Positions 35,002-47,490 of a stretch of 64,000 nt of DNA are shown piece by piece. The position numbers and the translations under genes were made by a program. The stretch is from positions 55,357,501-55,421,500 of the forward strand of contig JAZHRO010000012.1 of the NCBI GenBank assembly GCA_037157565.1. The letters run 5' to 3'. Under the pieces are notes generated by a model. That model saw nothing but the letters and a program-made list of their open reading frames with translations, was not told the DNA's origin and did no database searches. Origin of the DNA: Thalassia testudinum (lineage: Eukaryota; Streptophyta; Magnoliopsida; Alismatales; Hydrocharitaceae). Numbering within the stretch: position 1 is the first letter of the stretch; every line of letters starts with the position of its first letter.

Positions 35002-37239
35002 TGATGAGAACCTCATCATGAGCCATAACTAGCTCAATTTGACCTAATACAGAGGATAAAAGCTCCTACATAACTCAAGGAAAGGCTTAACTCAGAGAAT
35101 TCTGAGTTTAAGAAAACAAGTCATAAGGGGTAAAAATGCAATTTTACCAGCACAATCTGCAAACAGGGTAACTCAAGGTCCAAACATAGGTTAAACTAAC
35201 CTAATAAGAAGGAAAATGGGATGATCTGATCTGATAAGGGCTACAGCAACTTCAAGGAATTAAATGACAATCTATAACCCTAAAATAAATCCACTCCAAT
35301 TTGCGAGGTTCGAGGCAAAGAAAAAATCTACTAAACCCTCTAAAATTCATAGAAAAATAATCTCTAGGGTTTAGAACCTTCAATTTGTCCTTAGAAACCC
35401 ATTTTGAACTACATTGAGAAGCATGCCCAATTAATGATTTAATTTGGATTTTTACGTAAATTGGCCGGTCAAACAAGGTCTGACCTAGAAATAAAATTCA
35501 CCATTAGAATCCTTAGGTCCCATTTAGTCATGCATAAAAGCTTGAGCCTAAGAAGAGACCTTCTTGACCGACTTTGCATTTTGGTCCTCATCCATTACTT
35601 TTTGACCCTCAACTTTTGAAACCCTCGCATTTTGGCCCCTAGGTCTTCATTATTTTTGCATTTGGGTCCTCCCTGCAAAACCCTGAGCAGCGCCATGCTC
35701 CGGCGAGGCATGGCACCGCGCAGGGTGAGGGGGGCCCTCTGCCGGTTGAACGGGGTGTTCCCTACGACGCCTGCTGTCGCAGGGACACCTTCACGATCTC
35801 TGCCATTGCCCACACCTTCCGTGCGAACGTGCGGAAGGTATGGGTTGCAATTCGGCTACCCTCCGGCGAGACGCCCCCATCGCTCCATAGCCTCACACGC
35901 CTCGCAGACCCTCATCGAACCTCCACCTGATCACACTGAACACCCCCCACCCCTCCACTGCCACTCCACACCTCCATAACGCTCCCCCGAACAAACCCAT
36001 TCCCCCGACCACAGTCTGACCTAGGGCAGCCCCTACACGCCGCCCCACGCCTCGCCACCACCTGCACGAGCTTCGCCGCACTCCGGCGAAGCTCCCTGCA
36101 CCTTCTGACTAGGCCGAGAGGCCGTATCTCTGTGAACAGGTTACCCGTCCTCCGCCGCCATTGCCGAACAGGTGAAGCTTCTTCAACCTGCAGCTCCGCT
36201 CCCTCCCAGGCCTGCGCTCCAGGATGCGCGGATTGCAACCACGCAGCTGCCCAGGCCTTCAGCTGAAGAAGAGACCTCAGAACGTCCGCGATTGCCTGCA
36301 GCTTTCTCAGCTGCAGGCGCCAAATTGGGGTGGGACATTTAGTCCCACATCGGAAGATTTCGAAGCGCCGCACTGGTATAAATTGTAAAAGTGAAACGGA
36401 CTATTCGCCTCCAAACGCACCGGGGTGAGGTCCCGCGCCCATACCCGCCCGGTCTGCGAGTTCACCACGTGGATCCGGCGGACCTGACCGGACACCCCAC
36501 CTGCGCAGTCCTCGCGTACCATTCATGCCGGTACTCCTGGTCACGGGTACGAAACCCGACCCGATTACCCGGCGGCTCTGGGAGAGCTATCCTATGTGCG
36601 AAGTCTGAGAAAGAGAGAGACGTTCGGGTAGAGGGAAAGGGGTAGGTTTTGTGTTGGCTGTGGTGTGTGCAGGAACAGGCCGAGGCAGAGAAGAAGAAGA
36701 AAAGCGAGGCAGAGAAGAAGAAGGCCGACGAAGAAAGACTGAAGGAAGAAGAAGGAGGAGCACCAAGCAGCACTGTAGCAGCGGCGATTTAAGTCGTCTG
36801 ATTGGAAAATCAGACGACGCTCTGCAGAGGAAGAAAAGAAGAAGAAAGAAGTTGCCGTGCAGCTGAGCAAGGCAAAGGGACCGCAAGGCAGAAGAGTTCT
36901 GCAGCTGAGGCAGAAAGAAGAGAAGATAAAGAGAAGAAGACGAGAAGCTCTGAAGAAGAAAAGAAATAAGAAGCAGAAGAAGAACTGAAGGCAGAAAAGA
37001 AGAAGAAGATAAGCTAAGAGAGAGAAGAGAAGCCACAAGACTCAGATTTATTTCTCCCTCTCTCTCTCTTATTTTTTTTTTGTAATAGAAACCTTGTACT
37101 TCTAGAATACAACTTGCTCCCTAAGTTCGACCTCGGGAACTCTTTTTCCGAGTAACAAATTGTGTTAAACTGGTAACCACTTCTCTATGCTATACTACGA
37201 CGAAATAATAAAACTATAGGGGAGTTTCGTGTCTCACCA
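35002..37239 (+). repeat. A1 3' LTR, with internal deletion
   Basis: It is 2238 bp and colinear with the 5' LTR except for about 470 bp missing at 35851-35870. These correspond to 24971-25440 of the 5' LTR. The breakpoints share GGCYAYCCTCCGRCGAG-like sequence, which suggests recombination between short direct repeats. The lost segment includes the TATA box. A small extra GAAGAAG unit is present near 36690-36715. Confidence 0.92.
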
Positions 37240-37244
37240 CCACT

Positions 37245-38410
37245 CTACCAGTAAACCCAGGAGTATTGGGGGCTTAAAAGGTAGGCTCACGTGCCTCAGC
37301 AAGTCCTGAACCTGCAACGGAACGAAGTCCTATAACAAGGAACAATCACAATGGAACATTCAGAACAATATATAAAGCCTTCTAACAATTAGAGGAACTC
37401 ACAAGGAACACATCGGTATCTTATTTGCGGAAAACGGACCTCAAACGGACCCTAAACGGGTCAAAAATAAGGTTTCTGAGTCAAATCAGACGTCTGGAAC
37501 AACTTCTAGACATCTTAAAAGTGTCCAGTATCATACCTCAAGCTCTGCGCCAATCCTCAGGCGTCCAGGAACTCTTCTGGACCGTCTGGACCCAGCTCCA
37601 GATGTCCGACCACCTCTCCGGATGTCTAGACGTGCTTCCAGTTGTCTAGTAAGCTCCCCGATGTCCGAAATGCGTGGGAGGGCGTGTTCCGCACCTTCCC
37701 TAAGCAAATCCTGCATGCCACCAGCAGATCTTCTCAAAAAGGGCATGCAAAGAGAAGCTGCGGAGCAGCCTGTATGGCCGTATCTGCAAAGGGAACGTAC
37801 CTTCGCGAAACTCTCACCTCAGACGTCTGGAACCGCCTCTAGACGTCCTCACCGTCGTCTGGAGGTCACTCCAGACGTTTGATTTTGGGAAAAACCCAGA
37901 ACTAGAACCTGCTTCTGCTGCACACGCGCTGCGCATGGTCGCGCCTCGCCCCCACGCCTGCAGCTTTGGCTGCAGCAGCGTCGGGGAGGACTCCCCCGAC
38001 GCACTCCTCGTCCTTGCACACGCGCCGCTCTGGCCGTGTGCTCACCGGTGAGCTCCCACGCGAGCTCGTGAGCTCACTCTCCATCTCCTCTCCTCACACC
38101 GCTCCTCCTCGTCGCCGCTCTAGCATTCTCGCTCGCGCTGGCTCTCTCGCTGGAGTGGAGAAGAAGAGGGGAAGGGGTCCAGTGTGAGGAGAACGAGAGA
38201 GGGGAAGGTGTTTTATAAGGTCAGGGGTTTAGGGTTTGCTGGAGGCGGGGAGATAGAGAAGAAAGGGAGGAAAAATGAGAGTACTGTCTGCGTGCAGCCC
38301 GCATGCAGATGAGAGCTTGTACTTAAAATTTTTGATTTCCAAACGTCTGTGAAGGTGTCCAGACATCTGACCAGACATCTTAAAAGGCTCAAACAGCATG
38401 GGTCTTAACA
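37245..38410 (-). repeat. T1 5' LTR, part 2
   Basis: This continues the LTR cut at 24116, after the second CCACT (37240-37244). It ends GGGTCTTAACA and is followed by the right TSD copy AAGAG (38411-38415). A minus-strand TATA box (CTTATAAAA) is at about 38212-38220. The palindromes here are more decayed than in the 3' LTR (for example AGACATCT). Confidence 0.93.
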
Positions 38411-38415
38411 AAGAG

Positions 38416-39280
38416 TTTTGCAAATCCCAATTTTTTTGATAGATTTACTTTAAATATGGAAATGCCGGTGTGTTTTATCCTTAATGTAGAACCTTAAGCA
38501 TAGATAATTCTTGATGATTCTTTTAAGTTCAAAATTAGATGAGTGGTGCAACCCAAGTAATGAAATCAATTGACCTTCTTGCACCACCAACTATGCACTC
38601 AGAAAATATTTTTCAAGAATTTTCAATGCACGTTTTCTATTTTTTTCTGATTTAAAGTGTGTTGGAGGTTTTGTAGTCTGTTTTGACCTCCAGTTGGTGA
38701 TTGGATAATCCGTGTAATCAAACATGCAAGAAATAATTTTTTCAGATTTTCCCTAAATTCTTGATTATCTTATAAATTCAGTACTTCAAATTTCAAGTCA
38801 ATCAAAAATGTATAAAAATTCTTATGATGTTTTGAACTCCTGAAAATCAGGAACAATAATCGAATTGATAATTGGTCAGTACGAGAAATTTTAAAATTTT
38901 TATATATCTCTGATTTGTACAAAATTTGGATATGTTGTTTCTGACTTTGAAACCCACGTATAGTAAATATTTGAGAATTTTTTGACTTAGGGATCTTCGG
39001 GAATTGAATTTTTAAGATAAAACTTTATTTCAGCCTGAAAATCAAGAGAGATTTTTTTTGTTTATATAAGCAAACAAATTCAAACTAATCCTTGGGTTCA
39101 GGAAAATCCAAGATTTAACTAATCTAAACTATGGGAACTTACCTGAGGTTCGAACTCGCAATTCCTATTTTCGTGTTTTGTTCTGATCTCCTTGCTTTCT
39201 TGCACACATGAATTCAACGAAAATAACATGTTAGAAATCTCAAATTCACATCAAAGAAAGCTTCAAAAATTTTCGTTGCC
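38416..39280 (-). other. Y leader (5' untranslated)
   Basis: AT-rich sequence between the Y primer site and the T1 insertion point. No frame of note. It continues at 14741 on the other side of T1. Confidence 0.6.
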
Positions 39281-39298
39281 TCTATAGCAACGGCGCCA
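39281..39298 (-). promoter_or_regulatory. Y primer-binding site
   Basis: In element sense it reads TGGCGCCGTTGCTATAGA, four bases after the LTR end. The first 12 bases equal the tRNA-Asp-type site of A1; the last six differ. Confidence 0.8.
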
Positions 39299-39301
39299 AC
39301 T

Positions 39302-40672
39302 TGTTTGGTGAGTAATTCACGTTTAAAATATTATTTAGTTGTAGTATAAGTCGAAAACATGTCGACAAATTAATTTGTAAAGGCCGATGAGTACCGGGTT
39401 GTTCGCAGGGAGGCATTGCAATTTACGCAGAAGCATTTCAATAAAACTTGTTCCAAACAGATATTCATATATGTATATATGTATAGGAATCAGATTTATA
39501 CATTCAAAAGAATAGAATTTTATTGCAATTAAAATAGAGTTTTCACAATAAAGCATGTTACTAGAAATAAATGGATAGATAGATAGAGATAGAGAGAAAG
39601 ATAGAAGGTTGTAGAGAGATGATGCCGCTTATAGGATGCTTGTGTGAGATGCGGTAGCACCTCAGATCCAGAGCATCGGGATGAATGTCGGAGCGGAGTT
39701 GCAGAGGGACGAAGAGTTGCAGAGAAGGTGGAAGTTGTCTGGAGTTGATGTTAGAGAGATGCTTCAACTGTGGGGTCCTGGGACTTCTTTTATAGTTTTA
39801 ATGAGGGGTAAAGTGGGTATTTAACCTGTTTATCTCATGAACAACTCTTATTTGATCAGATTCGTTGACACGTGGCAGCTTCTCGACCTTCGGATTGCCA
39901 TCGGACGGCTCTTGCGAATCCATGTCTAATCTCACGATCGGATGGCACACGCTGGCATGCATCTCGCATTTGCATTTCAAAAATATCGTGGGATTGCATT
40001 CAACCGCAGTGTGCTCGGATCACGCCTTGTGGTCGCTCCTGCGTGCGCCGATGCTAATCCAACGGCCAATCGGACACTTGCTCAACACTTTCCTGATTTC
40101 GTGCTCAAGCAGTTTCGAGCCCGCGCGCTTTGCTTCCAATGTAAGCACGTGAGCCAACGCGCTACACGCAAGTTTTGTTATAATTTCTTCTTTGTATCTA
40201 TTTATTCTTATCCCACTGGACGGACGACGTGGTGCACTCGTGGCTGTTGGATGAAGATCCAACGGCCCACAACATGCGAGGTTGGCCTTCCTAGATGAGG
40301 CGGTGGTGAGGGAGCGGCTGTGATGGCGCCACAGGGTGCCATCATAGCCGTCCATCTTCTTTTCCTTGTGTTTGGTGTTATAGAGCTCTGATCGAGTTGA
40401 TTTTTTCGTCGTTGGACTGCGATCGCCGATCCAGATTCATCCATGCGGTTGGATTCTTTATTTGAGGTTTGGATCTTTTCCCTTTGGCTTTATGATCTTC
40501 GTTCTTTTATGAACTTCTCAAGATTCCCTGATTGTTTGATCGAGTCCATTTCGGAAGCATTGGACTCCCGTCATCATTCTTATCAGATCTGTCTGGTCTG
40601 ATCTGTCATTCGTGGCTTCAGATCATCTGCGATAAACATCATCTCTCATTGGTACATAAAATGGCGATATTA
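39302..40672 (-). repeat. Y 5' LTR
   Basis: It begins TGTTTGGTGAG followed by TAATTCACG and is colinear with 12380-13835. The TATA box CTATAAAAG is at 39787-39795 (minus) and the GATA/GA tract at about 39568-39605. It ends CGATATTA. Confidence 0.78.
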
Positions 40673-40794
40673 TCTATATGACTAATAAACTAGTTATTGT
40701 GCAAATTTCGATGCCTATGAATGCATTAATCCTAAGTTATGCTAGGATCTAGCTTAATTCAAGTGATTTAGCTTGCATGATTGCTGTGTAATCA
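40673..40794 (-). repeat. X1 3' LTR, end fragment
   Basis: This is the terminal part of the X1 LTR beyond the Y insertion. In element sense the LTR starts at 40794 with TGATTAC-ACA-GCAATCA, the X-family form of the terminal hairpin with one mismatch. The next bases (GGCATGAGGGTG in element sense, 40795-40806) are a decayed polypurine tract. Confidence 0.75.
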
Positions 40795-42681
40795 CACCCT
40801 CATGCCTAAATCTTACTAGTCCCTAGCAAATGCATGACAAAATGCAATGTGGTCCTACATGAGTAATTTTTACTAAGAGTTTGACTAGAGGTTTATGTCT
40901 TTTGTTTTCATCCAAAGCTTTAGTAATCCAGATAATCGTGATTGTGTTTTGTTGTAGCCTATGCAACGGATCCAAGTGAAAGCCAATCCTCATCTAAAGC
41001 TCTTACTTGACCCTTAGTAAAAATCTATTGGGATAGGTAAACTTCTTCTCTCGATGTTATAAAGTAACTTGTATTTTTGACCCTGGCTTTTGGCTTAGGT
41101 AGAGGATTTTTGAATCAACTAGATTTGTATTTGATGGCTTACACTCATCTGGTGCTACATATAGACCAATACTTTAGAACCTAGATTTCCAAATTCAAAT
41201 AATTCAACTCAAAGAAAGATGGAGAAACTGTGCTCTCTTTAGTTTCTTTGTACTCATTCTCTCTCTTTCTTTCTCTTTCTTTTCCTTTTTCTTTATCTTT
41301 TCTTTTCTTTTTGATCTCACAATCTTACCAAATTTTATCAATATATTTGGAGATCTCTCCTGGCATTAACACTTTGATTAGGTTCTGATAACTCTAAGAC
41401 TAAGTCAGCATTCCTCAGCTCGTATTCAGGAGGCCAGAAATACAGAAAAGTAGGTCAAGGCTATATTTGGTGGATTGTGAGGGTGGTAAGTGTTGTTGCT
41501 TCATTACATTTGAAACACTTATAAACTCTTTTTTTTCTTTTATGCTTTTTCTTTCTTTCTAAATTTTTTTTCTATATATATATACTTCTTTTCTTTTTCC
41601 TGTGTTTTTTTTCTATAAATGTATATATATATTCTTTTTCTCTTTTTTTCTGAATCTAAATATCTACTAATGCAACGTAGTATATTATATGAACTTTTTT
41701 TTATGTGGCATTATTCGGGATTATGGGTGTTCAAGAGGATATTGGTGGCTTATTTCGTGGAAGTGCCTATTCTCGACACCGGGAAGGGAATGAATAGGAC
41801 AATGTATTTTTGACCTTGACATTAATACCCTCCTTTAGCCGAGATTTCGTAAAAGATGATCGTGACCATCCGCCTCAGTCCTAGTTTTATCAGAATCCAC
41901 TCTCTGCGTATTTGCCTTATCTGGTGGCTCTCAAGATATTCACACTAAGAACTTGTATGCAGAAACTGAGAGCGAAAACTATGCCTAACCCCGAGTATCA
42001 TTATCTAATTATCTAGATGTTAAGATTCCTCATACTAGCCTTAGAGCACCAGTAGTCGTTCTACTCTCATCTCACACTTGTTTGATGGATCTGTTAGAAG
42101 ATAGTTTGCCTAACTCCCTAATTTCTGTCCAAGGGTTTAGGAGAAGAAGCATTTTTTCTTCTCGACAAACTAAAGATGTTTATCGATCTTCACAGAGGAT
42201 CCATTGCAAATTCTACGTGTAAGTGTGAAATTATACCGGATTCTAAACTTAGGAATCAACTTACGAATAAATCCCTAATAAAACTTTAATAAAAATTCTT
42301 TATGCCTAAATGCATTTTTTTTAGAGATAAAGATAAGACATGCAATGTCCACCCCCTCATGCCTATTCATTACAATGTCCTCATTGAAATGTATGTATGA
42401 AAATCAAAATATAATAAGCAAGAAGAGGGGATATCACCTGACTATGCTTGTTAATCCAGGTTAATATTGATGCAGAGCTACCTGTACAGAGTACTGGGTT
42501 GCCTCCCACCTAACGGTAAATTTGACGTCATTTGCTGGACTTAAACCCAAAAATATGTAGTTCAATACTGTGGGTTAAGAGAAGTAGTAACTATTGTAGG
42601 GGAATTTAAGATTAGTAGAAAGATATGATCATTTGGTCCCAGAATCAGTGATCCACAAATGCGAACTAGCTAATGATGCAG
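40795..42681 (-). other. X1 interior, 3' non-coding part
   Basis: This matches X2 56665-57697 plus 59441-60540 along most of its length (for example the TCTTGCTAG/TTACTAG block after the tract and the CATTAACACTTTRATT block). It has no coding frame. It carries the GGGAGGCAACCC motif on the minus strand at 42497-42508, which A1 and A2 have just after pol. About 41220-41650 is pyrimidine-rich. Confidence 0.7.
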
Positions 42682-45424
42682 TGATGATCGATGGATTTCG
42701 CGACAAGATCATGTTTTCAAAATATATTTGTTGTAGTATCATCGCGAAAACGATTATCAAAATTTTTTATTACTCGAAATTGAAAAAAACTTTCGAGGTC
42801 AAACTCAGGGAGCAAATTGGTATTTAGAAGTCAAAAAACACAAAACTTGAAAGATAATGTTTAGTAATAATGCACTGTATATAAAGGCTAGAGAGTAAAA
42901 ACATAAAAAGAAATAAATTCTTTTTCTTTTCTTACTTCTTCTCCTCTCTTTCCTTTCTTTAGATGTCTAATTCTGTGAATCAGACACCTTAAGTGGTGAT
43001 CTGCTACAGTGCTTCTTCAGCCTTCTTTGGCTTCTTCTTCTTCTTCTTCCTACTCTGCTGCAGCTCTTTCCTCCTCTTTTCTTCTTTTGGCTTTCCTCTT
43101 TGGCTCCTTCTTCTTCTCTTCTTCAGCTACTGCGCCTCCTCCGTCTTCAAGTCCTTCTTTCTTCTTCAGTTGCCCTTCTTCTTAGGCTCCTCCTTCTCTG
43201 CCTTTGGCCAAGTCCTTCTTCTGGCTTCTTCTTCCTTGGCCTCTATAGACTCCTTCCTCTTTCTCTTCTTCTCCGCAACTGCTTCCTCTTCCTCCTTCTT
43301 CCTTGCACAGCACAGAGCAGCAAAACCTACCCCCTACCCTCCCCGCGTCTCTCTCTCTATTTCTCTCTTCGCTCTCTCAGAGCTAGCCGGGTAATTGGGT
43401 TGGGTTACACATGCTCGGGTCCAGGCACACCGGCGTGGGTGGTGCACGAGGAGTGCAAAGTAAATGGGTCAACCAGGTCTGCGTAGGTGTGGTCGCAGAC
43501 GAGGCAGGTGGAGTGAGCGAGGGACCTCACCCCGTGTTACTTGAGGCGACGAGATAAAAGCACAAAATCAATATAAGTGACTCACCTACATTGAGAACTT
43601 CTGAGGTGGGACTAAAGTCCCACCTACTTCTACTTGCGTGCCTGCAGGAGGCTTTCCTTCGATTGCTATGGCTAGGTGATTTGCTAGGCCAATTTCCTGG
43701 CAGTGTGCATGTGCGAGACCAAGCCACGCCTTCTAGACCTGGGGGCCTAGAGCGCTGGGGCCTGGAGAAGCTTGCAAGGAAGCTTCGGGTTGTCACTAAT
43801 GGCGGCGAAGGCTCACACCTGAAACACACGAACACGGCCTCGCGGCCCTGTCAAATGCCTTGGGGAGCTTCGCCAAGGTGTGGCAAATGTGCAGAGGTGG
43901 TCGACGAGGCGTGAGAATGCCTGTGGGAGTGTGCCTAGGGCACACTGTGGATGTGCAGGTGGGTGTGTTCGGGGGAAGATTGTGGGACGTGTGGTGGTCG
44001 ATGGAGAGGGGAGAAATGATCAGTGGAAGGTGGTGGAGCTTCTGAGGGGTTTGGCGAGGTGGATGGAGGCGTGGAGAGGTGGGGATACCTTGTCGGTGGT
44101 CTGGCCGGAGGTGGAGAAGGTGATGGTGGATGCGCGATTTGTGAAATTAATAAGGGAAAAATGAAGAGGGAAGGAAGAGGACTTAACTGAGGTGTTTAGA
44201 GCAAAGGAGGGAGGCGGAGGGCGGGCAGTGGTGTCTGCTGTCGTCGGAGACGAAGGCCTTGTGGGGAAGAAGCGGTGACGAGGAAGAGAGGCGGAGGGTG
44301 CATGCTGGTACGGCGCGATGCGGAGGAGCATGGCGGAGATGGCTCTGCCACTGGTATGGTGGTAGAGCGACGAGAAGGGGGGAGAGTCGCCGGAAGCTAT
44401 CGGCAGTTGGCCAGAGTGAGGAGGAGACGAAATTGGGGGGTAATCTTTGGCCAAATTAGGTTTGAAGGAAGCAGAGGGGTCTGGGCTTCCTTAAATAGGC
44501 AAGGTCCGAGGGAGGAGTCGCGAGGAGACGGCGGGAAAACCATGCTAGTGGTAAGGCCAGAGGGAGACTCATACCTCTCGAGCATTCGCACGAGAGGTAT
44601 GGGGTGTTTCAGGGCATGGGGAGCTGCCCATGCGGTAGGGGGCTTCGTAGGTAGCTCCCCTTTCAAATCTGGGAGCGGCTCCCCATGAGATCGAGGAGAG
44701 AACCTCCGAGCAAAGTCGTCGGAGGTATGGGTCCTTGTTGCAATGGTAGAGGGACCGAAATGAATAAAGAGACGAAGAAGTTGGGGGGGGATTTGCAAAG
44801 GTTTCAAAAAGTTGAGGGTCTAAATGTAATTTGGTGGACAAATTTGCAAAGTGGGTCAAGACGACCTTCCCTTAGGTCCAAATTTTGGTATAAACCTAAG
44901 TTAGACCTAAGGAATCTAATGGTGAAGTTGGATTTTAGGTTTGACCACGTTTGACTGGATATTTTGCACAAAAACTTAAATTAGGTGAAATATTAGGCAA
45001 GGACCCTAATTTAGGTTAAAATAGGTTTCAAAGGCCAAATTGAAGGTTATAAACCCTAGAGGATATTTTTCCATGAATTTTAGAGGGTTTGGTTGATTTT
45101 TATCTTACTTGAAACCTTGTGAATTTAAGCGGATTTGTTTTAAGGTTACAGAATGTCATTTAATTCCTAGATTTTACAATAACCCTTTTCTGACTGAACC
45201 ATCCCACTTTTTCTCTTATTAAGTCCAATTGACCTATGTATAGACCCTTAGAAATCTCGTTGATGCACTGCAATGGTAAAATTGCAGTTTTACCCCTTAT
45301 TTTATATTCTCTTCCCAAATTAGTGTTTCCTTGAATCAAGCGTTTCTCTTGGTTATGTAGGAGCTCTTGTTCTTTTTATTAGGTCAAAATATGCTAGTTA
45401 GGGCTCATGATGAGGTTCTCATCA
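42682..45424 (-). mobile_element. OTA solo LTR inside X1
   Basis: In element sense it starts TGATGAG-AAC-CTCATCA at 45424, like A1, and ends near 42682. The flanks are TGCAG (42677-42681) and TGCAA (45425-45429), a TSD with one mismatch. X2 reads uninterrupted through the same point (about 60540), which confirms an insertion. It has the GATACTACAAC motif (42729-42741), a GAAG-rich tract (43010-43300 in complement) and GTAGGAGCT near 45357. Frames inside it (for example 44020-44454) are not genes. Confidence 0.82.
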
Positions 45425-45960
45425 TGCAACCCTATTCCAAAGAGTTTTTCTGATTTGGAATATGAAATAGGGTCAGGTGGATGAGGTTCAAATTGCAAGG
45501 TCTGTCTGTCAATCTAGTTCTACAAATCAAGAAGAGGTGGTATAGGGTTCGGATTGAAATCATGATTTAGCATTAAATCTGGTTCTGAATCAGAGTAATA
45601 AGGGTCTTCATAATGGTAGTTGATATAAAAAATCATGAGTACTTCAGGCTTTGGGTCATACGTGGATAGGGGTAGAGTTGTGTGGAATTCTTCAAAATCT
45701 TCATAAAAAATTTCCTCTTCCTCATCCAAAGTTACTTCTCTTAAGTCAAGCCATCCATTTGAACTAGTTGGCTTATAAGTTCTTCCCCAGTCCATTATGT
45801 GTTGAACTTCTTCTTTTGGGATTACTTCCGGGTTCATGTCTTTAGATAGTCCAATTTCGTGAACTCCCTCAGAATTCAAAAGTTCTTGAATTTTAGGGTG
45901 GATTGATGAGCCCATATTTGTGGACTATTTATGTATTTTAATTCCTAGACATTAAGTTAA
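45425..45960 (-). pseudogene. X1 ORF fragment (X-family acidic protein)
   Basis: A minus-strand frame (45915-45520, 131 codons) has no known retroelement domain. It is acidic and shares NGWLD, runs of D/E and NYHYEDPYYSDS with the X2 frame at 60665-62095, in the same order. It therefore looks like a real protein of this family and not a chance frame. The function is unknown. X1 homology to X2 stops near here, so the 5' half of X1 is missing. Confidence 0.5.
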
Positions 45961-46472
45961 CATGTAGATTTATATAGCATACATTAATATGTAAATAGAA
46001 TAACATAAAATTACATATTTCATGAATTTCATACATTACATGCATTGATAATATCATTTAGAATTTATTTAGAATATCATGCATTGAAATAGGTTGCATT
46101 ACATATAGATTTAACATTTCTTCTAAGGTGTTATAGATAAATAACCCTTGATTTATTATTATATTTTATTAACTCTTCTTCCAACGGCTGCAGCACCACC
46201 TTCATTATCGAGCCATGCATGCAGATCTTGCATTGATGGTCTTCGTGCGACCCTCCATCTCCCTCTCCACCTTCTTGCTGCATAAGAAGAGATCCCCAGC
46301 GACTCAACTCAGAAGGCCATCACCCCCGATCCACTACTGCGCAGAGAGTCAAGCTCTCCTCCATTCCACCACTACCGGCCTCAATCGCGAGTACAAGTCC
46401 ACACCATCGCGGGCAAGCGGGGTGACAGACCGCCATGCCAACAGTGGCTTGTGCAGCTTACTGTGAGCGTGT
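45961..46472. other. Unclassified: AT-rich, then GC-rich segment
   Basis: 45961-46160 is AT-rich with nothing recognisable. 46180-46472 is GC-rich and continues after the Sirevirus element at 52004. A short frame at 46215-46466 resembles nothing I know. Confidence 0.4.
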
Positions 46473-47490
46473 TGTTGGTGCTAGAGCACCACGATCATTT
46501 ATTTTGATGATAACAAAACACGTGTTATTTAACATTTGCACTTGGAGTCTTAGATTTCAAGTCAATTGCAAATGTAGACGTGTTTAGACGGAATTCGAGC
46601 TCTCATCCAGGATGGATTGGAGGAGCTTGATGGAGAGAAGAAGAGATTCGCGAGGAGCGATATATTGAAGAAGGAAGGAGATGAAGAATAGGATAGATTT
46701 CCTTCTCTTGTACTCATTGTATTTTCCATTTCTTTTGTTGCTCTTTATTTTTGTTACTTAGATTTCTGTTAAAGAGCCTCAAAGTACCCTAACAGTAGTC
46801 CTAGGAACACCCGCACAACCCTAGGATACTTAGGTTTTCTGTAAAGAACTTAGAAAACCAATATAGGGTTCAAACAGAGTTTCCAGACGTCTAATTCCAA
46901 AATCAGACGTCTGATAAAGTATTTTAAGACGTCTGACTGTTGCTTAAGACGTCTGATAACTATTAGGCTGGACATAGTTAGTTCTGTCTGATGAAATCAG
47001 ACGTCCAGACCTTAGACCAGACATCTTAGGAGACGTCTGATGACTATGCCAGACGTCCAATTAGTGGACCGTTGGCTGGCTTAGCAAACACGCAAGAATA
47101 TGACCGTTAGAGCCTTATCAGACATCCATAGGACTGTCCAGACGTCTGATAATTGACCGTTTTGCCTCGGCTGACCCAAAATCTCTTCTCAGAGATATTC
47201 TAGCCGTTGCAACGTTTGAAAATCCATTCCCACAGAAAAAGTAGGTTTCCAGACGTCCAGACATAGTGCCAGACGTCCTATATGTCGTCTGATGGACTTG
47301 CGCTAGAACCCTATTTAGATCTGATTCAAGTCAGGAAGAGACCCGCCCAAAATCAGACGTCTGATGCCAGAATTAGACGTCTGATAAGCCTGTCAGAGCA
47401 ATGATTATTCCTGATTTCAGGCTGATTCTCTTGGGCTTTGTTCCCAACGGCTATAGAACCTTTCCTAAGCCTTAAAAAGCCTTCCTAAGG

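Larger units (their letters stand above)
24117..37239 (+). mobile_element. A1, Athila-type gypsy element
   Basis: This is a complete 13.1-kb element in the + direction with TSD CCACT (24112-24116, 37240-37244). Its termini are TGATGAG and CTCACCA. It has 5' LTR, tRNA-Asp-like primer site, leader, gag-pol in one frame, a 1.5-kb non-coding tail, polypurine tract and 3' LTR. It inserted into the 5' LTR of T1, so it is younger than T1. Ten in-frame stops make it non-functional, but I see no frameshift. Confidence 0.95.
14742..38410 (-). mobile_element. T1, Tekay/Del-type chromovirus (nested host of A1)
   Basis: This is a complete but decayed Ty3/gypsy element on the minus strand. Its TSD AAGAG is perfect (14737-14741 and 38411-38415). 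The termini are TGTTACGACCCG and CGGGTCTTAACA, an inverted repeat apart from one base. Without the nested A1 and its target duplication it is about 10.5 kb. The order gag, protease, RT, RNase H, integrase, chromodomain, the tRNA-iMet primer site and the 2.8-kb LTRs fit the Tekay/Del lineage. Frameshifts and stops show that it is dead. Confidence 0.93.
12380..40672 (-). mobile_element. Y element, short non-autonomous OTA derivative
   Basis: The LTRs are at 12380-13835 and 39302-40672, with a primer site beside the right one, so the element reads on the minus strand. Removing nested T1 leaves about 4.6 kb in total and only about 1.8 kb of interior, too short for pol. The flanking target site appears eroded: CCATA on the left and CTATA after one extra base on the right. 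Y lies inside the LTR of X1. Its enzymes must have come from autonomous OTA relatives (inference). Confidence 0.75.

Noticed and set aside
36592..37038. Long minus-strand frames of leucine, serine and phenylalanine (also 26179-26604)
   Set aside because: They are the complement of the GAAGAAG tract of the A1 LTRs; low complexity.
42993..43486. Two overlapping + frames of 128-133 codons
   Set aside because: They lie in the pyrimidine-rich part of the OTA solo LTR and have no domain.
44020..44807. Overlapping frames of 136-144 codons on both strands
   Set aside because: GC-rich LTR sequence with open frames on several strands at once; no homology seen.
45520..45915. Env-like gene of an Athila element
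   Set aside because: No signal peptide, membrane segment or coiled coil is visible. The acidic, tyrosine-rich sequence matches only the X2 frame.
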